A stretch of 64,000 nucleotides of DNA from Kaistia defluvii (GCF_026343955.1 NZ_JAPKNI010000010.1:99912-163911), one strand, 5' to 3'; positions 16,590 to 25,700 are shown, numbered from the stretch's first letter. The notes: generated from the sequence alone by a model not told the origin. Program-made: numbers and translations.

Positions 16590-18143
16590 TCAGACACGCG
16601 CCGCCTCGGGCGCCGGGCCTGTCTGGGGCATCGGGCTCGCCTCGGCGCTGCCGGCGTGGATCAGCGCCATGATCTCCCGGCTCATCGGCTCATAGCGGAG
16701 CGAATTCTCGATCGTGCCGGCGATGGCGAAATCGCGCATCACCAGGATGCGGTCGGCCAGCGTGATCATCTCCGGCATGTCGCTCGAGATCAGCAGCACG
16801 GAAAGCCCCTCGCGGGTGATCTCGCCGATCAGCTCGTGGATCGCGGTCTTGGTCTTGATGTCGATGCCGACCGTCGGCTCGTCGATGATCAGGATCTCGA
16901 CGCCGGCCGCCAGCCATTTGGCGATCGACACCTTCTGCTGGTTGCCGCCCGAAAGCTTGCCGACGGCCTGCTCGATCGACGGCGTCTTCACCTCGAGCTT
17001 GTCGACCAGCGGATGAACCATCTTGCGCTCCGTCGCGCGGGTGATCAGGCCGAGACTGGAGGCGATGCGCCGCCAGACGGTGATCGCGACATTGGAGCGG
17101 ATCGGATGGGTGAGGATCAGCCCTTCCGCCTTGCGGTCCTCGGAGATGTAGCCGAGGCGGTGGCGGCGGATGGCGGTCGGAACGTCGGGGATCGTGACCG
17201 GCTTGCCATGCAGGCGCAGCTCGCCCGAAACGACCTTGCCGTCGCCGATCAGCGCCCGCGCCAGCTCGGTACGGCCGGCGCCGACCAGGCCATAAAGGCC
17301 GAGGATCTCGCCCTTGTGCAGCTGGAAGCTGACGTTCTTGTGGCCGAAGGAGGTGGCGAGGTTGGTCGCCTCCATCACGGTCTGCGAGCGGTCGGCGCTC
17401 CGCGTCCCCATCTCGGCGACGCGCTCCTCGCGGCCGATCATGGCCGAGACGATCTTGCCGCGGTTCATCGCCGAAATCGGCTCGCCGGCGGCGGCGATCT
17501 TGCCGTCGCGCAGCACGGTGACGCGATCGGAGATCGCCATCACCTCTTCAAGCTTGTGGCTGACGAAGACGATCGCCTTGCCCTCGTCGCGCAGGCGGCG
17601 GACGACGGCGAACAGCGCATCGGCCTCATGACCGGTGATCGAGGCGGTCGGCTCGTCGAGGAGGAGCACCTGCGCTTCCAGCGACAGCGCCTTGGCGATC
17701 TCGACGATCTGCATCTGCGCCACCGAGAGATGGCGGACCTCGGTGCGGGTGTCGATCGTCGGATCGATCAGGTCGAGGAATTTTCGCGCCTCGGCATGCA
17801 CGCGGTCGAAGTCGATGACGCCGTTCCGGGTCGGCGGCCGTTCGATCATGATGTTCTCGCCGACCGTGAAGCGCGGGATCAGATTGCGCTCCTGGTGCAC
17901 GGCCGAGATGCCGGCGGCGATGGCGTCGCGCGGCGAGGTGAAGTCGACCGGCTTGCCGTCGACCAGCAGGCGGCCGCGATCCGGCCGGTAGAGGCCGGTG
18001 ATGATCTTGATCAGCGTCGACTTGCCGGCGCCGTTCTCGCCCATCAGCGCGTGGGTTTCGCCGGGCAGGATCTCGAACGAGACGTCGTCGAGCGCGGTGA
18101 CGCCGGGGAAATCCTTGCCGATGCCTTCTATGGTGAGACGCAT
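16590..18143 (-). CDS. sugar ABC transporter ATP-binding protein (RbsA/MglA type)
   Basis: A 517-residue double ATPase. The first half has Walker A GENGAGKST (35-43), a HLSVAQMQIVEIAKAL signature region in place of canonical LSGGQ, and Walker B VLLLDEPTAS. The second half has a degenerate Walker A (GLVGAGRTEL), LSGGNQQK and ILIIDEPTVGID, the usual asymmetry of this family. The ATG at 18143 follows the upstream permease stop by two bases, and the internal start gives the proper family N-terminus; the open frame upstream of it is not part of the gene. It powers import through the two RbsC-type permeases encoded immediately upstream. Confidence 0.96.
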   Translation of the reverse strand: MRLTIEGIGKDFPGVTALDDVSFEILPGETHALMGENGAGKSTLIKIITGLYRPDRGRLLVDGKPVDFTSPRDAIAAGISAVHQERNLIPRFTVGENIMIERPPTRNGVIDFDRVHAEARKFLDLIDPTIDTRTEVRHLSVAQMQIVEIAKALSLEAQVLLLDEPTASITGHEADALFAVVRRLRDEGKAIVFVSHKLEEVMAISDRVTVLRDGKIAAAGEPISAMNRGKIVSAMIGREERVAEMGTRSADRSQTVMEATNLATSFGHKNVSFQLHKGEILGLYGLVGAGRTELARALIGDGKVVSGELRLHGKPVTIPDVPTAIRRHRLGYISEDRKAEGLILTHPIRSNVAITVWRRIASSLGLITRATERKMVHPLVDKLEVKTPSIEQAVGKLSGGNQQKVSIAKWLAAGVEILIIDEPTVGIDIKTKTAIHELIGEITREGLSVLLISSDMPEMITLADRILVMRDFAIAGTIENSLRYEPMSREIMALIHAGSAEASPMPQTGPAPEAARV

Positions 18144-18145
18144 GG

Positions 18146-19120
18146 TCAGGCGCCTCCCGCGCGGACGGCGCGCAGCCGGTTCAAACCGACCGCGGCAAGG
18201 ATCAGCGCACCCAGCAGGAACTGGACCCAGTAGGGATCCACCTTGGCCAGCACCATGCCGTTCTGGATGATGACGATCAGCACAACGGCGAGCGCGGTGG
18301 CGGCGACCGAGATATGGCCGCCGGTCAGCGCCGCGCCACCGATGATCGGGGCGGCGAAGGACATCAGCAGCCAGTCGACGCCGATGGTCGGCTGGGCCGA
18401 GCCGAGCTGCGCCACGGCGAGGATGGCGGCGGCGGCGGCGAGCAGGCCGGACAGCGTATGCGCCATGACGATGACGCGGTCGCGCGGGATGCCGGAAAGC
18501 TCGGCGGCCTGCGGGTTGCCGCCGACGGCGAGCAATTGCCGGCCCGGCACGGTGCGCGCCAGGAAGAAGGCCAGCGCGATGGCGATCAGCACGGGGGGGA
18601 GCAGCAGATAGGGCAGGGCATAGAAGCGCCCGGTGCCGAAGGCGACGAAGCCGGCCGGCAGATTGTAGAACGGGATCGACTCGGTGATGCCCAGATTGAT
18701 GCCGGTGAAGGCGGACGCCGTCGCCAGCGTGATGATGAAGCCGTTGATGCCGGTACGGACGGTCAGCAGGCCGTTGATCAGGCCGCCGGCGGCGCCGATG
18801 GCGAGGCCGCTGAGGATCGCCACGGGAACCGGGAAGCCCCATTTCTCCATCATGCCGCCAACGGCGATGGCGACGAGCCCGCCCAGCGCACCGACGGAAA
18901 GATTCATCTGGCCGACGGCGAGCGTCAGCATCTGCGCGAAGGCGACGATCAGCACGACGCAGAACGAGCGCAGCATCACATAGAGGTTGAACTCGGTCAG
19001 GAAGGCCGGCGACAGCGCGGCGAGCGCCACCAGGCCGATGACGATCGCCACCGCCAGCGCCGACCACTCATTGGCGAGGAAGCGCTGGCCGAAGCTCATG
19101 TTGCGGGTGAGGGTGCTCAT
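18146..19120 (-). CDS. sugar ABC transporter permease (RbsC type)
   Basis: A 324-residue polytopic membrane protein of the branched-chain/ribose permease superfamily (BPD_transp_2), with about eight to ten hydrophobic segments. Conserved stretches are GGLVAIAVGGMM, GLINGLLTVRTGINGFI and the loop NPQAAELSGIPRDRVI. The start at 19120 overlaps the upstream permease stop by four bases (ATGA), so the two permeases are translationally coupled and presumably form a heterodimer. Confidence 0.95.
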   Translation of the reverse strand: MSTLTRNMSFGQRFLANEWSALAVAIVIGLVALAALSPAFLTEFNLYVMLRSFCVVLIVAFAQMLTLAVGQMNLSVGALGGLVAIAVGGMMEKWGFPVPVAILSGLAIGAAGGLINGLLTVRTGINGFIITLATASAFTGINLGITESIPFYNLPAGFVAFGTGRFYALPYLLLPPVLIAIALAFFLARTVPGRQLLAVGGNPQAAELSGIPRDRVIVMAHTLSGLLAAAAAILAVAQLGSAQPTIGVDWLLMSFAAPIIGGAALTGGHISVAATALAVVLIVIIQNGMVLAKVDPYWVQFLLGALILAAVGLNRLRAVRAGGA

Positions 19121-20148
19121 GCGCGGCGTCCCGAATTGCGGCGGCCAGAATCTCTGCGTCCCAGGCTGCGGCGCTCGGCATAGACGCTGCGATAGCGGTC
19201 GAGCATGACGGCGGCGAGCAGGATCAGTCCGAGAAAGAGCTGGAGCCAGAAATTGCCGATCTGCATGACCAGCAGACCCGAGCGGATGGTGGTGACGAGG
19301 AAGGCGCCGAGGATGGTGCCGACGACGGAGACATAGCCGCCGGCGAGCAGCGTTCCGCCCAGCACCGGCGCGAGGAAGGAGGGCAGCAGCCAATCCTGCC
19401 CGATCGACGGCATGGCGGCGCCGAGCCGGAAGACGAGCATCAGGCCGGCCGAGGCGGCGAGCGCGCCCGACAGCGTATGCGCGATGATGATGGCGCGGCC
19501 GACCGGGACGCCGGAAAGCTCGGCGGCGCGGGCATTGGCGCCGGCGGCCAGGATCTCGCGGCCCAGCGCGGTGAAGCGGAACAGCACGATCAGCGCGGCG
19601 CCGAGGCCGAGCGCGACGAACAGCAGCGGCGACAGGAAGCCCCAGCGCATGCGGCCGAAGGCGGCGATTTCCGGCGGCAGCGCGTTGAAGGTCTGCGCCT
19701 TGGAAAGGATCAGCATGCCGCCCAGGAACAGGCTGGCGCTGGCGAGCGTGATGATGAAGGAATTGACGCCGGAGCGGACGATGACGAAGCCGTTCAGCCA
19801 GCCGAGAAAGGCGCCGAGCAGCAGCGCCAGCGCCATGGCGACGGGGATCGGCAGGCCCAGCGTCTGCATCAGATAGCCGGATGCCATCACCGCGCAGACG
19901 CCGATCGAGCCGATGGCGAGGTTCATGCCGCCGGTCGCGAGCACCACCATGGTCGAGAAGCCGATGACCACGTCGACCGCCAGCGAGCGCGACAGCGCGA
20001 ACAGGTTGAAGGTCGAGACGAAGCCGGGGGCGAGGCTGGTGAACAGCACCCAGAACAGCAGGATGATGGCCGCGAGGCCGATCAGGTTCGACTGTTCCGC
20101 TAGAAAGGACGGCCGCGCGCGGGAATCGGATGGGACGGAAAGGGTCAT
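19117..20148 (-). CDS. sugar ABC transporter permease (RbsC type)
   Basis: A 343-residue permease of the same family as its downstream neighbour, sharing the pattern ATGGMNLAIGSIGV, GWLNGFVIVRSGVNSFI and ANARAAELSGVPVGRAI. About eight to ten transmembrane segments follow a short polar N-terminus, and the C-terminus ends in an arginine-rich tail (RRSLGRRDSGRRNSGRRA). The 210-base gap to the binding-protein gene contains a family A palindromic repeat. It forms the channel of the ribose-type importer. Confidence 0.95.
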   Translation of the reverse strand: MTLSVPSDSRARPSFLAEQSNLIGLAAIILLFWVLFTSLAPGFVSTFNLFALSRSLAVDVVIGFSTMVVLATGGMNLAIGSIGVCAVMASGYLMQTLGLPIPVAMALALLLGAFLGWLNGFVIVRSGVNSFIITLASASLFLGGMLILSKAQTFNALPPEIAAFGRMRWGFLSPLLFVALGLGAALIVLFRFTALGREILAAGANARAAELSGVPVGRAIIIAHTLSGALAASAGLMLVFRLGAAMPSIGQDWLLPSFLAPVLGGTLLAGGYVSVVGTILGAFLVTTIRSGLLVMQIGNFWLQLFLGLILLAAVMLDRYRSVYAERRSLGRRDSGRRNSGRRA

Positions 20149-20212
20149 GGTGAAGCCATGTGAGAGGATGGCGAGACGCTGGCCGGGCGACGCCTTGACC
20201 AGATCGAACCCG

Positions 20213-20319
20213 GCATCATCCTGAGGTGCTTCGCGCCAGCGAAGCCTCGAAGGGTGATCCAGATGTCTCGCGAGCGCGAGCCTCCTTCGAGGCCGCTTCG
20301 CGGCACCTCAGGATGATGG
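20213..20319. repeat. intergenic palindromic repeat, family A, copy 3
   Basis: A shorter (about 107-base) copy with outer arms CATCATCCTGAGGTG and CACCTCAGGATGATG. The left internal hairpin is GCTTCGC/GCGAAGC and the right one is reduced to GCCGC/GCGGC. It sits between the binding-protein and permease genes of the ribose-type importer, exactly where the other four import operons have a hairpin. Confidence 0.85.
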
Positions 20320-20358
20320 CGGCGGTTGATCCCGCCATCATCCCGGAGTGCGACCCGC

Positions 20359-21405
20359 TTACTTGCAGGTGAGATACTTGTCCTTGAAGGTGGACTGGAT
20401 CTCGGCGGTGATCTTCTTCAGATCGTCCTTGTAGGTCGCGGCGTTGTCGTTCGAGATCAGCAGCGTGCCCGAGTCGATGAAATGCTCGGTCTGCGGCGTC
20501 TTGATCCACGGCGCATCGGCCTTGACCGTGCAGGTGCCGCTGGCGATCAGGTCGAGCACATAGGCGCCGACATAGCCCTGGCCATAGGGGTTCTGCGCCA
20601 TCGTGCCGGCGACGAAGCCGTCCTTGATGCCGTCGAGAACGATCTGGTCATCGTCGATGCCGACCAGCTTGATGCGCTTGTCGCCGAGATTGCGCAGCGA
20701 CTTGGCCGCGACCACGGAGGGGATGTAGGCGGTCGAGATCAGGCCGTCGATCTCGTCCTTCTGGGCGCCGAGCAGGGCGTTGATCTTCTGGTCGGCGGCT
20801 TCCTGCGCATCGGTATCGGTGATGTGCTGGACGATGGTGACCGCGCCGTTCGTTTCCTTGACGGCCTTCTCGACCGCGTCCATGCGCAGCTTGGTGTTCG
20901 GGTCGACCAGCAGGCCGGCCAGATGCACGATCTTGCCCTTGCCGCCGAGCGACTTGATCAGCGCCTGGGTGCCGAGATAGGCCGAGTTGAACACGTCGGT
21001 GCCGAGGCAGAACGACATCTTGGTCGGGTCCTGCGCGCAGCCGGCGAGCGCCGCGGCCGGGATGTTGTTGGCGGTGAGTTCCTCGACCGTCTGGTTGATG
21101 CCGACGGCATCGCCCGGGAAGATGCCGAAGGCGGTGTAGCCCTGGCTGACCAGGCTTTCGACCAATTCGGTCTGCAGGTTCAACTTCCACTCGGCCGGAA
21201 CCTTGAAGTCGACGGCGGCGATGCCGAAGTCCTTCGCCGCGTCCTTGCCGGCCTGTTCCCAGGGCGCGAAATAGGGATGCGGGCCGCCCGGAATGAGCGC
21301 GATCTTGTTGTCGGATGCATGGGCGGCGCCTGCGGCAAGTCCGAACAGGGCGGCGGCAAGCATCGGCAGGGCGCGCGAGCGCGCGCCACGGTGGCGTAGA
21401 TTCAT
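20359..21405 (-). CDS. sugar ABC transporter substrate-binding protein (RbsB/periplasmic-binding-protein type)
   Basis: A 348-residue secreted protein; the signal peptide ends AAGAAHA at residue 30, followed by SDNKIALIPGGPHPYFAPWEQ, the usual start of a Peripla_BP_4 domain. I chose ATG 21405 because GGGAGG lies nine bases upstream and the signal peptide starts there. FGIFPGDAVGINQTVEEL and LVGIDDDQIVLDGIKDG are typical of ribose/galactose-type binding proteins; a few cysteines (for example near TCTVKAD) could form a disulfide. First gene of a four-gene importer operon. The exact sugar is unknown. Confidence 0.95.
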   Translation of the reverse strand: MNLRHRGARSRALPMLAAALFGLAAGAAHASDNKIALIPGGPHPYFAPWEQAGKDAAKDFGIAAVDFKVPAEWKLNLQTELVESLVSQGYTAFGIFPGDAVGINQTVEELTANNIPAAALAGCAQDPTKMSFCLGTDVFNSAYLGTQALIKSLGGKGKIVHLAGLLVDPNTKLRMDAVEKAVKETNGAVTIVQHITDTDAQEAADQKINALLGAQKDEIDGLISTAYIPSVVAAKSLRNLGDKRIKLVGIDDDQIVLDGIKDGFVAGTMAQNPYGQGYVGAYVLDLIASGTCTVKADAPWIKTPQTEHFIDSGTLLISNDNAATYKDDLKKITAEIQSTFKDKYLTCK

Positions 21406-21476
21406 GGTGTCCTCCCTCAGCGACTGACGCGGCCTGCTCCACCAGTCCACGTTCGCGAAGGGGATGTAACCACAAA

Positions 21477-21498
21477 CGCATATCGCGTGCAATATGCG
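21477..21498. promoter_or_regulatory. inverted repeat upstream of the ribose-type importer (candidate operator)
   Basis: CGCATAT (21477-21483) and ATATGCG (21492-21498) form a perfect 7-base inverted repeat with an 8-base spacer, 72 bases upstream of the binding-protein start, in the only AT-containing stretch of that promoter region. A two-headed GntR-type regulator downstream of the importer is one candidate binder; this is inference. Confidence 0.45.
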
Positions 21499-21540
21499 GT
21501 GGAGCTGCCGCGCGATTCATGCGCGACCGGAGAGGGCCAA

Positions 21541-21579
21541 AACAAAAATGGCCCCGCCCCTGGGGTTCAGGGCGGGGCC
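21541..21579 (-). terminator. rho-independent terminator of the Spy/CpxP-like gene
   Basis: GGCCCCGCCC (21550-21559) pairs perfectly with GGGCGGGGCC (21570-21579), and on the minus strand the stem is followed by ATTTTTGTTTT. It ends transcription about 95 bases after the stop at 21674. Confidence 0.85.
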
Positions 21580-21673
21580 GTATTGGGGGGGTCAGAAGTC
21601 AGTCTGTCTTGTCAACTCCGACGGCCGGGGATGGTTCCCCGGTCGTGTTTGCATCACGCTTTCGCGCGCCGGA

Positions 21674-22465
21674 TCAATCCGCCGGACCGGCGTCCGGGCC
21701 GCCATCCGCGGGGCCGCCTTCGTCCTGGGCCGGACCGGCCGGACCCATGTCGTCGCCGCCCATCGGGCCGCCGGGACCCATGTCGTCACCGGCCATCGGG
21801 CCACCACGGTCATGCGGGCCATGGCCATGGGGGCCGTGACCATGGGGGCCATGTCCATGCGGGCCGTGGCCGGGGCCACGATCACGGCCGGGACCGCGCG
21901 GACCCATCGGGGGACCGAAGCGAAGGTCGGCATTCGCCAGCTTGTCCAACTGCTCGGGGGTCAGCTTGGCCTTGAGGGCGTCGATCGCCTTCGACAGATC
22001 GGCTGCCTTGGCGGCGCGGTCGGTGACGTTCCGGATCAGGCGTTCTTCGCGGGCGAAGGCCTGCGGCGCGGGCTTGGGCGCCGGAGCGGGCTGCGCATCC
22101 GTGGTGCCGGCTGCCGGCGGGGCCGGCGGTGCGGGCGGCGCCGGGGGCGCCGGCGGCTGGAACATGGCGAGCAGCGCGTTGGTATAGTCGCGCCAGGCGT
22201 CATGCTGGTCGGCGCGGATGCCGATCAGGGTTTCCACGGTGCTGAGGTTCTGGGCGAGCCACATCTGCATGCGCTCGCCGCGCGGACCGCGAGGACCATG
22301 GCCACGCATATCGCCGTGACGGCCTTCATGCATGCCGCGCATCATGGGGCGGTCGCCCCTTTCGGTCGCGGCGGGAGCGTCTGGCTTGGCGAAGGCCGGC
22401 GCGACGGCAATCGCCGAGACGCTGGCGAGGGACAGGATCGTCAGGGCTGCGAGAGTACGCTTCAT
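21674..22465 (-). CDS. Spy/CpxP-like periplasmic LTxxQ protein with His/Gly-rich tail
   Basis: A 263-residue secreted protein. The signal peptide (MKRTLAALTILSLASVSAIA) is cut around residue 26; ATG 22465 was chosen because it starts this signal. The body is helical, with KLTPEQLDKLANADLR carrying the LTxxQ motif of the Spy/CpxP family. An Ala-Pro repeat (PPAPPAP) forms a flexible linker, and the C-terminal 80 residues contain three to four HGPHGHGPHG units and then acidic Gly/Pro/Met repeats, which could bind divalent metals. It is divergent from a response regulator/kinase pair, the arrangement of CpxP and CpxRA. A role as periplasmic chaperone or stress/metal sensor accessory is inferred. 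Confidence 0.85.
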   Translation of the reverse strand: MKRTLAALTILSLASVSAIAVAPAFAKPDAPAATERGDRPMMRGMHEGRHGDMRGHGPRGPRGERMQMWLAQNLSTVETLIGIRADQHDAWRDYTNALLAMFQPPAPPAPPAPPAPPAAGTTDAQPAPAPKPAPQAFAREERLIRNVTDRAAKAADLSKAIDALKAKLTPEQLDKLANADLRFGPPMGPRGPGRDRGPGHGPHGHGPHGHGPHGHGPHDRGGPMAGDDMGPGGPMGGDDMGPAGPAQDEGGPADGGPDAGPAD

Positions 22466-22563
22466 AGAAATCTCCAATGGCTTACGCTGGGCACGATCCG
22501 AAGCTAGGAGCGGGCTGTTTCCCCGGTAGGTCGTTTCGTGTCGGAGCATGTCCGGGGTAAACG

Positions 22564-22578
22564 ATTTCGTTGCGAAAT
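22564..22578. promoter_or_regulatory. inverted repeat in the shared Spy-like/response-regulator promoter region
   Basis: ATTTCG-TTG-CGAAAT is a 15-base palindrome. Near it, TGTTTCCCCGG (from 22516) and TGTTTCCCGGG (from 22579) form a direct repeat about 63 bases apart. OmpR-type regulators bind repeats of this kind, so autoregulation and control of the divergent gene are plausible, not shown. Confidence 0.4.
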
Positions 22579-22721
22579 GTTTCCCGGGGTCGCTTGGAGA
22601 CGTTCGGTTACGAAAAAGCCGAGCCCCCGATCCGTCGAGCGGGTAGAGCTTGGGCCAAGGTTCCGCGCCGCGCCAATCCCGCCGGCCTCCGTCAGACAGG
22701 TTCAAGAGGCCCAGCGCCGCA

Positions 22722-23444
22722 ATGTCCAACCCGCCGCACATCCTCGTCGTCGATGACGACCTCGAAATCCGCCGGCTTCTCGGCCGCTATCTCGACGGCC
22801 AGGGCCTGCGCGTCACGCTGGCGGCCGACAAGCGCGAGCTGGAGGACAAGCTCGCCACCCAGCATATCGACCTGATCGTGCTCGACGTGATGCTGCCGGA
22901 CGGATCCGGCCTCGACATCTGCCGCCAGCTGCGCGACCGCCGCCCGCCGATCCCGGTCATCCTGTTGACGGCGCTGAAGGAGGATGTCGACCGCATCATC
23001 GGGCTGGAGATCGGCGCCGACGACTATCTCGGCAAGCCGTTCAACCCGCGCGAACTGCTGGCGCGCATTCGTGCCGTGCTGCGCCGCTCGGCCGAGGTGG
23101 TCGAGGCGCCCGCGCTGGCCGTGAGCTACCGCTTCGCCGGGTTCGTCGCCGCGCCCGAGACGCGCACGGTGGTCGATCCCGACGGCGCCGAGATCGTGCT
23201 GACCGGCGCCGAATTCGACCTGCTGATCGTCTTCCTCGACCGTCCCGGCCGCGTGCTGTCGCGCGAGCAGTTGCTCGACCTGACCCAGGGCCGTGAGGCC
23301 GACCCGCTCGACCGCTCGATCGACGTGCTGATGAGCCGTCTGCGCCGCAAGCTGGGTGACGATGGCAAGTTCAACATCTTCAAGACGGTACGCAATGGCG
23401 GCTACCAGCTGGCGGTGAAGGTCGAGACGGAGGGGGCGGCTTGA
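22722..23444 (+). CDS. OmpR-family two-component response regulator
   Basis: A 240-residue regulator: receiver domain with acidic Asp11/Asp12 (VVDDD), phospho-acceptor Asp55 (LIVLDVMLPDG), the conserved Thr in ILLTAL and Lys in GKPFNP, then a winged-helix effector domain from about residue 135 (LTGAEFDLLIVFLDRPG through SIDVLMSRLRRKLGDD). ATG 22722 was chosen because the receiver domain begins directly after it. The stop overlaps the TTG start of the kinase gene. Together they probably control the divergent Spy-like gene. Confidence 0.95.
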   Translation: MSNPPHILVVDDDLEIRRLLGRYLDGQGLRVTLAADKRELEDKLATQHIDLIVLDVMLPDGSGLDICRQLRDRRPPIPVILLTALKEDVDRIIGLEIGADDYLGKPFNPRELLARIRAVLRRSAEVVEAPALAVSYRFAGFVAAPETRTVVDPDGAEIVLTGAEFDLLIVFLDRPGRVLSREQLLDLTQGREADPLDRSIDVLMSRLRRKLGDDGKFNIFKTVRNGGYQLAVKVETEGAA

Positions 23445-24754
23445 ATTCGCTTCGCCTCAAGATCGGCCTGCTCGTCATCGGCGCCATCGTCGCCGTGGTG
23501 GGGCTGGCCACGCTGGTCGCTGTCAGCGTCATCGGCGAGCCCGGCCCCGGGCGGATGCTGGGCCCGACGGCGATCCAGATCGACCTGATCGCCCAGCTCG
23601 TCGAGCGCCATCCGGAGGATTTTCGCGACGGCCAGGTGGTGCCCGGGACCGGGCATGGCCGCGATCTCGGCATCCGCCTTCGCGACAGACCGGCGCGGGG
23701 GCCCGTGCATGAAGAGCTGACGCGGTCGCTGCGCAATATTCTCGACCATGCCGGCCATCCGCGCGACGTGATCGTCACCCAGCCGCGGCCGCATGCGCCG
23801 GCGCTGGTCTCGATCCCGATCAGCGACCTCGGCTATATCGCCGTGCCGCTTTCCAATGCGCCGCCGGCGCGCGCCGGCTGGATCGTGCTGATCGGCTGGA
23901 TGCTGGCGATCATCCTGGGCGCGGCCGTCATCGCGCTGGTGATCGCCAACCGGCTGACCAAGCCGCTGCAGATGATCGAGGCGGCGATCGCCTCGGTCGG
24001 CGCGGACGGGGTGCTGCCGGCGTTGCCGGAGACCGGCTCGGCCGAGACGCGGGCCACGGCCGGCGCGCTCAACCGCCTGTCGGCCCGGCTCAAGAGCGCG
24101 ATGGAGAGCCGGATGCGCCTGGTCGCCGCCGCCGGCCACGATCTTCGCACGCCGATGACGCGGATGCGGCTCCGCGCCGAATTCCTCGACGACGACGAAC
24201 GGCAGAACTGGCTGAACGATCTCGACGAACTCGACCGCATTGCCGACAGCGCCATCCGTCTCGTGCGCGAGGAGGTGGAGGAGGGCGACCGCGATCCCGT
24301 CAAACTCGACGAACTCGTCCGCCGGCTGGCGACGGAACTGGCCGTGCAGGGCCATGACATCGAGGTCGGTCCGCTCGACGCCGTGGCGGTGGCCGCCGCG
24401 CCGCTGGCGCTGACGCGGGCGCTGCGCAATCTGATGATCAATGCCGCGACCCATGGCGGCGGCGGCACGATCAGCGTCACGCGCCAGGGCGAGACCGCGA
24501 TGATTCGCATCGTCGACCGGGGCCCGGGCATACCGCCCGAGATGATCGAGCGCGCCTTCGAGCCGTTTTTCCGGGTCGATCCGGCGCGCCGCCAGTCGGT
24601 GCCCGGCGCCGGCCTCGGCCTCGCGATCGCCAAGGAAATCGTCGAGCGCCTGGGCGGCCGCATCCTGATCCGCAATGGCGAGCAAGGCGGCCTGGTGCAG
24701 GAAATCAGCCTGCCGCGGGTCGAACTCCCGGACGAAGCCGTCCGGCCTGTCTAG
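23441..24754 (+). CDS. two-component sensor histidine kinase
   Basis: A 437-residue membrane kinase starting at TTG 23441, which overlaps the regulator stop; no better start precedes the first membrane segment. Membrane segments at about 8-31 and 147-169 enclose a periplasmic sensor region of about 115 residues. A HAMP-like linker (ANRLTKPLQMIEAAI) leads to the H-box with His233 (AAAGHDLRTPMTRMRLR), the N-box with Asn330/Asn334 (RNLMINAATHG), G1 DRGPGIP (359-365) and G2 GAGLGLA (389-395). The short FEPFFRVDPARRQ F-box is typical of EnvZ-like kinases. Confidence 0.94.
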   Translation: MNSLRLKIGLLVIGAIVAVVGLATLVAVSVIGEPGPGRMLGPTAIQIDLIAQLVERHPEDFRDGQVVPGTGHGRDLGIRLRDRPARGPVHEELTRSLRNILDHAGHPRDVIVTQPRPHAPALVSIPISDLGYIAVPLSNAPPARAGWIVLIGWMLAIILGAAVIALVIANRLTKPLQMIEAAIASVGADGVLPALPETGSAETRATAGALNRLSARLKSAMESRMRLVAAAGHDLRTPMTRMRLRAEFLDDDERQNWLNDLDELDRIADSAIRLVREEVEEGDRDPVKLDELVRRLATELAVQGHDIEVGPLDAVAVAAAPLALTRALRNLMINAATHGGGGTISVTRQGETAMIRIVDRGPGIPPEMIERAFEPFFRVDPARRQSVPGAGLGLAIAKEIVERLGGRILIRNGEQGGLVQEISLPRVELPDEAVRPV

Positions 24755-24822
24755 CTTGTTGCAACCCCTTCATGCGGCTGTGCTACCGTTTGCGCGAAAC
24801 CACGCCTGAACGGAAAAATCAC

Positions 24823-25644
24823 GTGACCCTTTCGATCGAAGACCGCATCGCCCGCTTCACCCTGGCGCAGGAAATCGCGCGCGAGGCCGGTGCGCTGGCG
24901 CTCGGCTATTTCGAGCGCCTCTCGACTCTGGCCGTCGAATTCAAGCATGGCGGCCAGGATGTCGTCAGCATCGCCGACCGCGAGGTCGAGGTGCTGATCC
25001 GCGCCCGCATCGCCGAGACGTTTCCCGACGATGGCGTGCTGGGCGAAGAGGATGGCCTGGTCGAGGGCAAGTCCGGCGTGCTCTGGGTGGTCGATCCGAT
25101 CGACGGCACCAGCCCGTTCCTCAACGGCCTGTCGCACTGGTGCGTGTCGATCGCCGTGGCGGTTGGCGGCGAGGCCGAGATCGGCGTCATCTATGCGCCG
25201 GTCAGCGACGAGTTCTTCGCCGGCGCCAAGGGTCTCGGCGCCTTCCTCAACGGCGCGCCGATCGCGGTCGCGCCGGCCCGCGCCATCGAGGACGGCCTGC
25301 TCGGTTTCGGCAGCAACCACCGCATCCCCCCGGCGGATGTCGGTCGCTTCGTCACCGCGCTGCTGGAAGCCGGCGGCATGTTCTATCGCAACGGTTCTGG
25401 CGCGCTGATGCTCGCCTATGTCGCCTGCGGCCGGCTGGTCGGCTATTACGAGCAGCATATCAATTCGTGGGATTGCCTCGCCGGTCTCTGCCTGATCCGG
25501 GAAGCCGGCGGTTGGCACAATGATTTCCTGTCCGGCGACGGCATGTTGCAAGGCAACCGCATCGCCGCCGGCGCGCCGCAGATGAAGGACGGTCTTGTCG
25601 CCCTGCTGGAGCGCGTCGGAGCGTCGACAGAGACGATCGTCTGA
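24823..25644 (+). CDS. inositol monophosphatase family protein
   Basis: A phosphatase of the IMPase/FBPase/HisN fold, Mg2+-dependent and cytoplasmic. With the GTG start at 24823 it has 273 residues beginning MTLSIEDRIARFTLAQEIA, the usual family start. An ATG at 24772 is possible, but that stretch (TTGTTGCAACCCC, then TGTGCTACCGT) looks like promoter. GEEDG (74-78) and DPIDGT (91-96) provide metal ligands, and INSWDCLAGL carries the C-terminal WD motif. The substrate could be inositol phosphate, histidinol phosphate or a similar sugar phosphate. It follows the kinase by 68 bases but is probably independent of it. Confidence 0.9.
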   Translation: MTLSIEDRIARFTLAQEIAREAGALALGYFERLSTLAVEFKHGGQDVVSIADREVEVLIRARIAETFPDDGVLGEEDGLVEGKSGVLWVVDPIDGTSPFLNGLSHWCVSIAVAVGGEAEIGVIYAPVSDEFFAGAKGLGAFLNGAPIAVAPARAIEDGLLGFGSNHRIPPADVGRFVTALLEAGGMFYRNGSGALMLAYVACGRLVGYYEQHINSWDCLAGLCLIREAGGWHNDFLSGDGMLQGNRIAAGAPQMKDGLVALLERVGASTETIV

Positions 25645-25659
25645 GGCCGATTCAGGGAA

Positions 25660-25700
25660 GACCCTCACCCCAGCCCTCTCCCGTGCGCGGGCGAGGGAGC
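25660..25700. repeat. intergenic repeat, family C, partial copy
   Basis: ACCCTCACCCCAGCCCTCTC followed by CCGTGCGCGGGCGAGGG is one half of the family C element found more completely at 43208. It lies 16 bases after the phosphatase stop, where it could act in transcript end formation. Confidence 0.65.

Noticed and set aside
16590..19067. 825-codon frame suggesting a permease-ATPase fusion
   Set aside because: The extra upstream part is a frame-shadow of the permease; a normal ATPase start exists at 18143 just after the permease stop.
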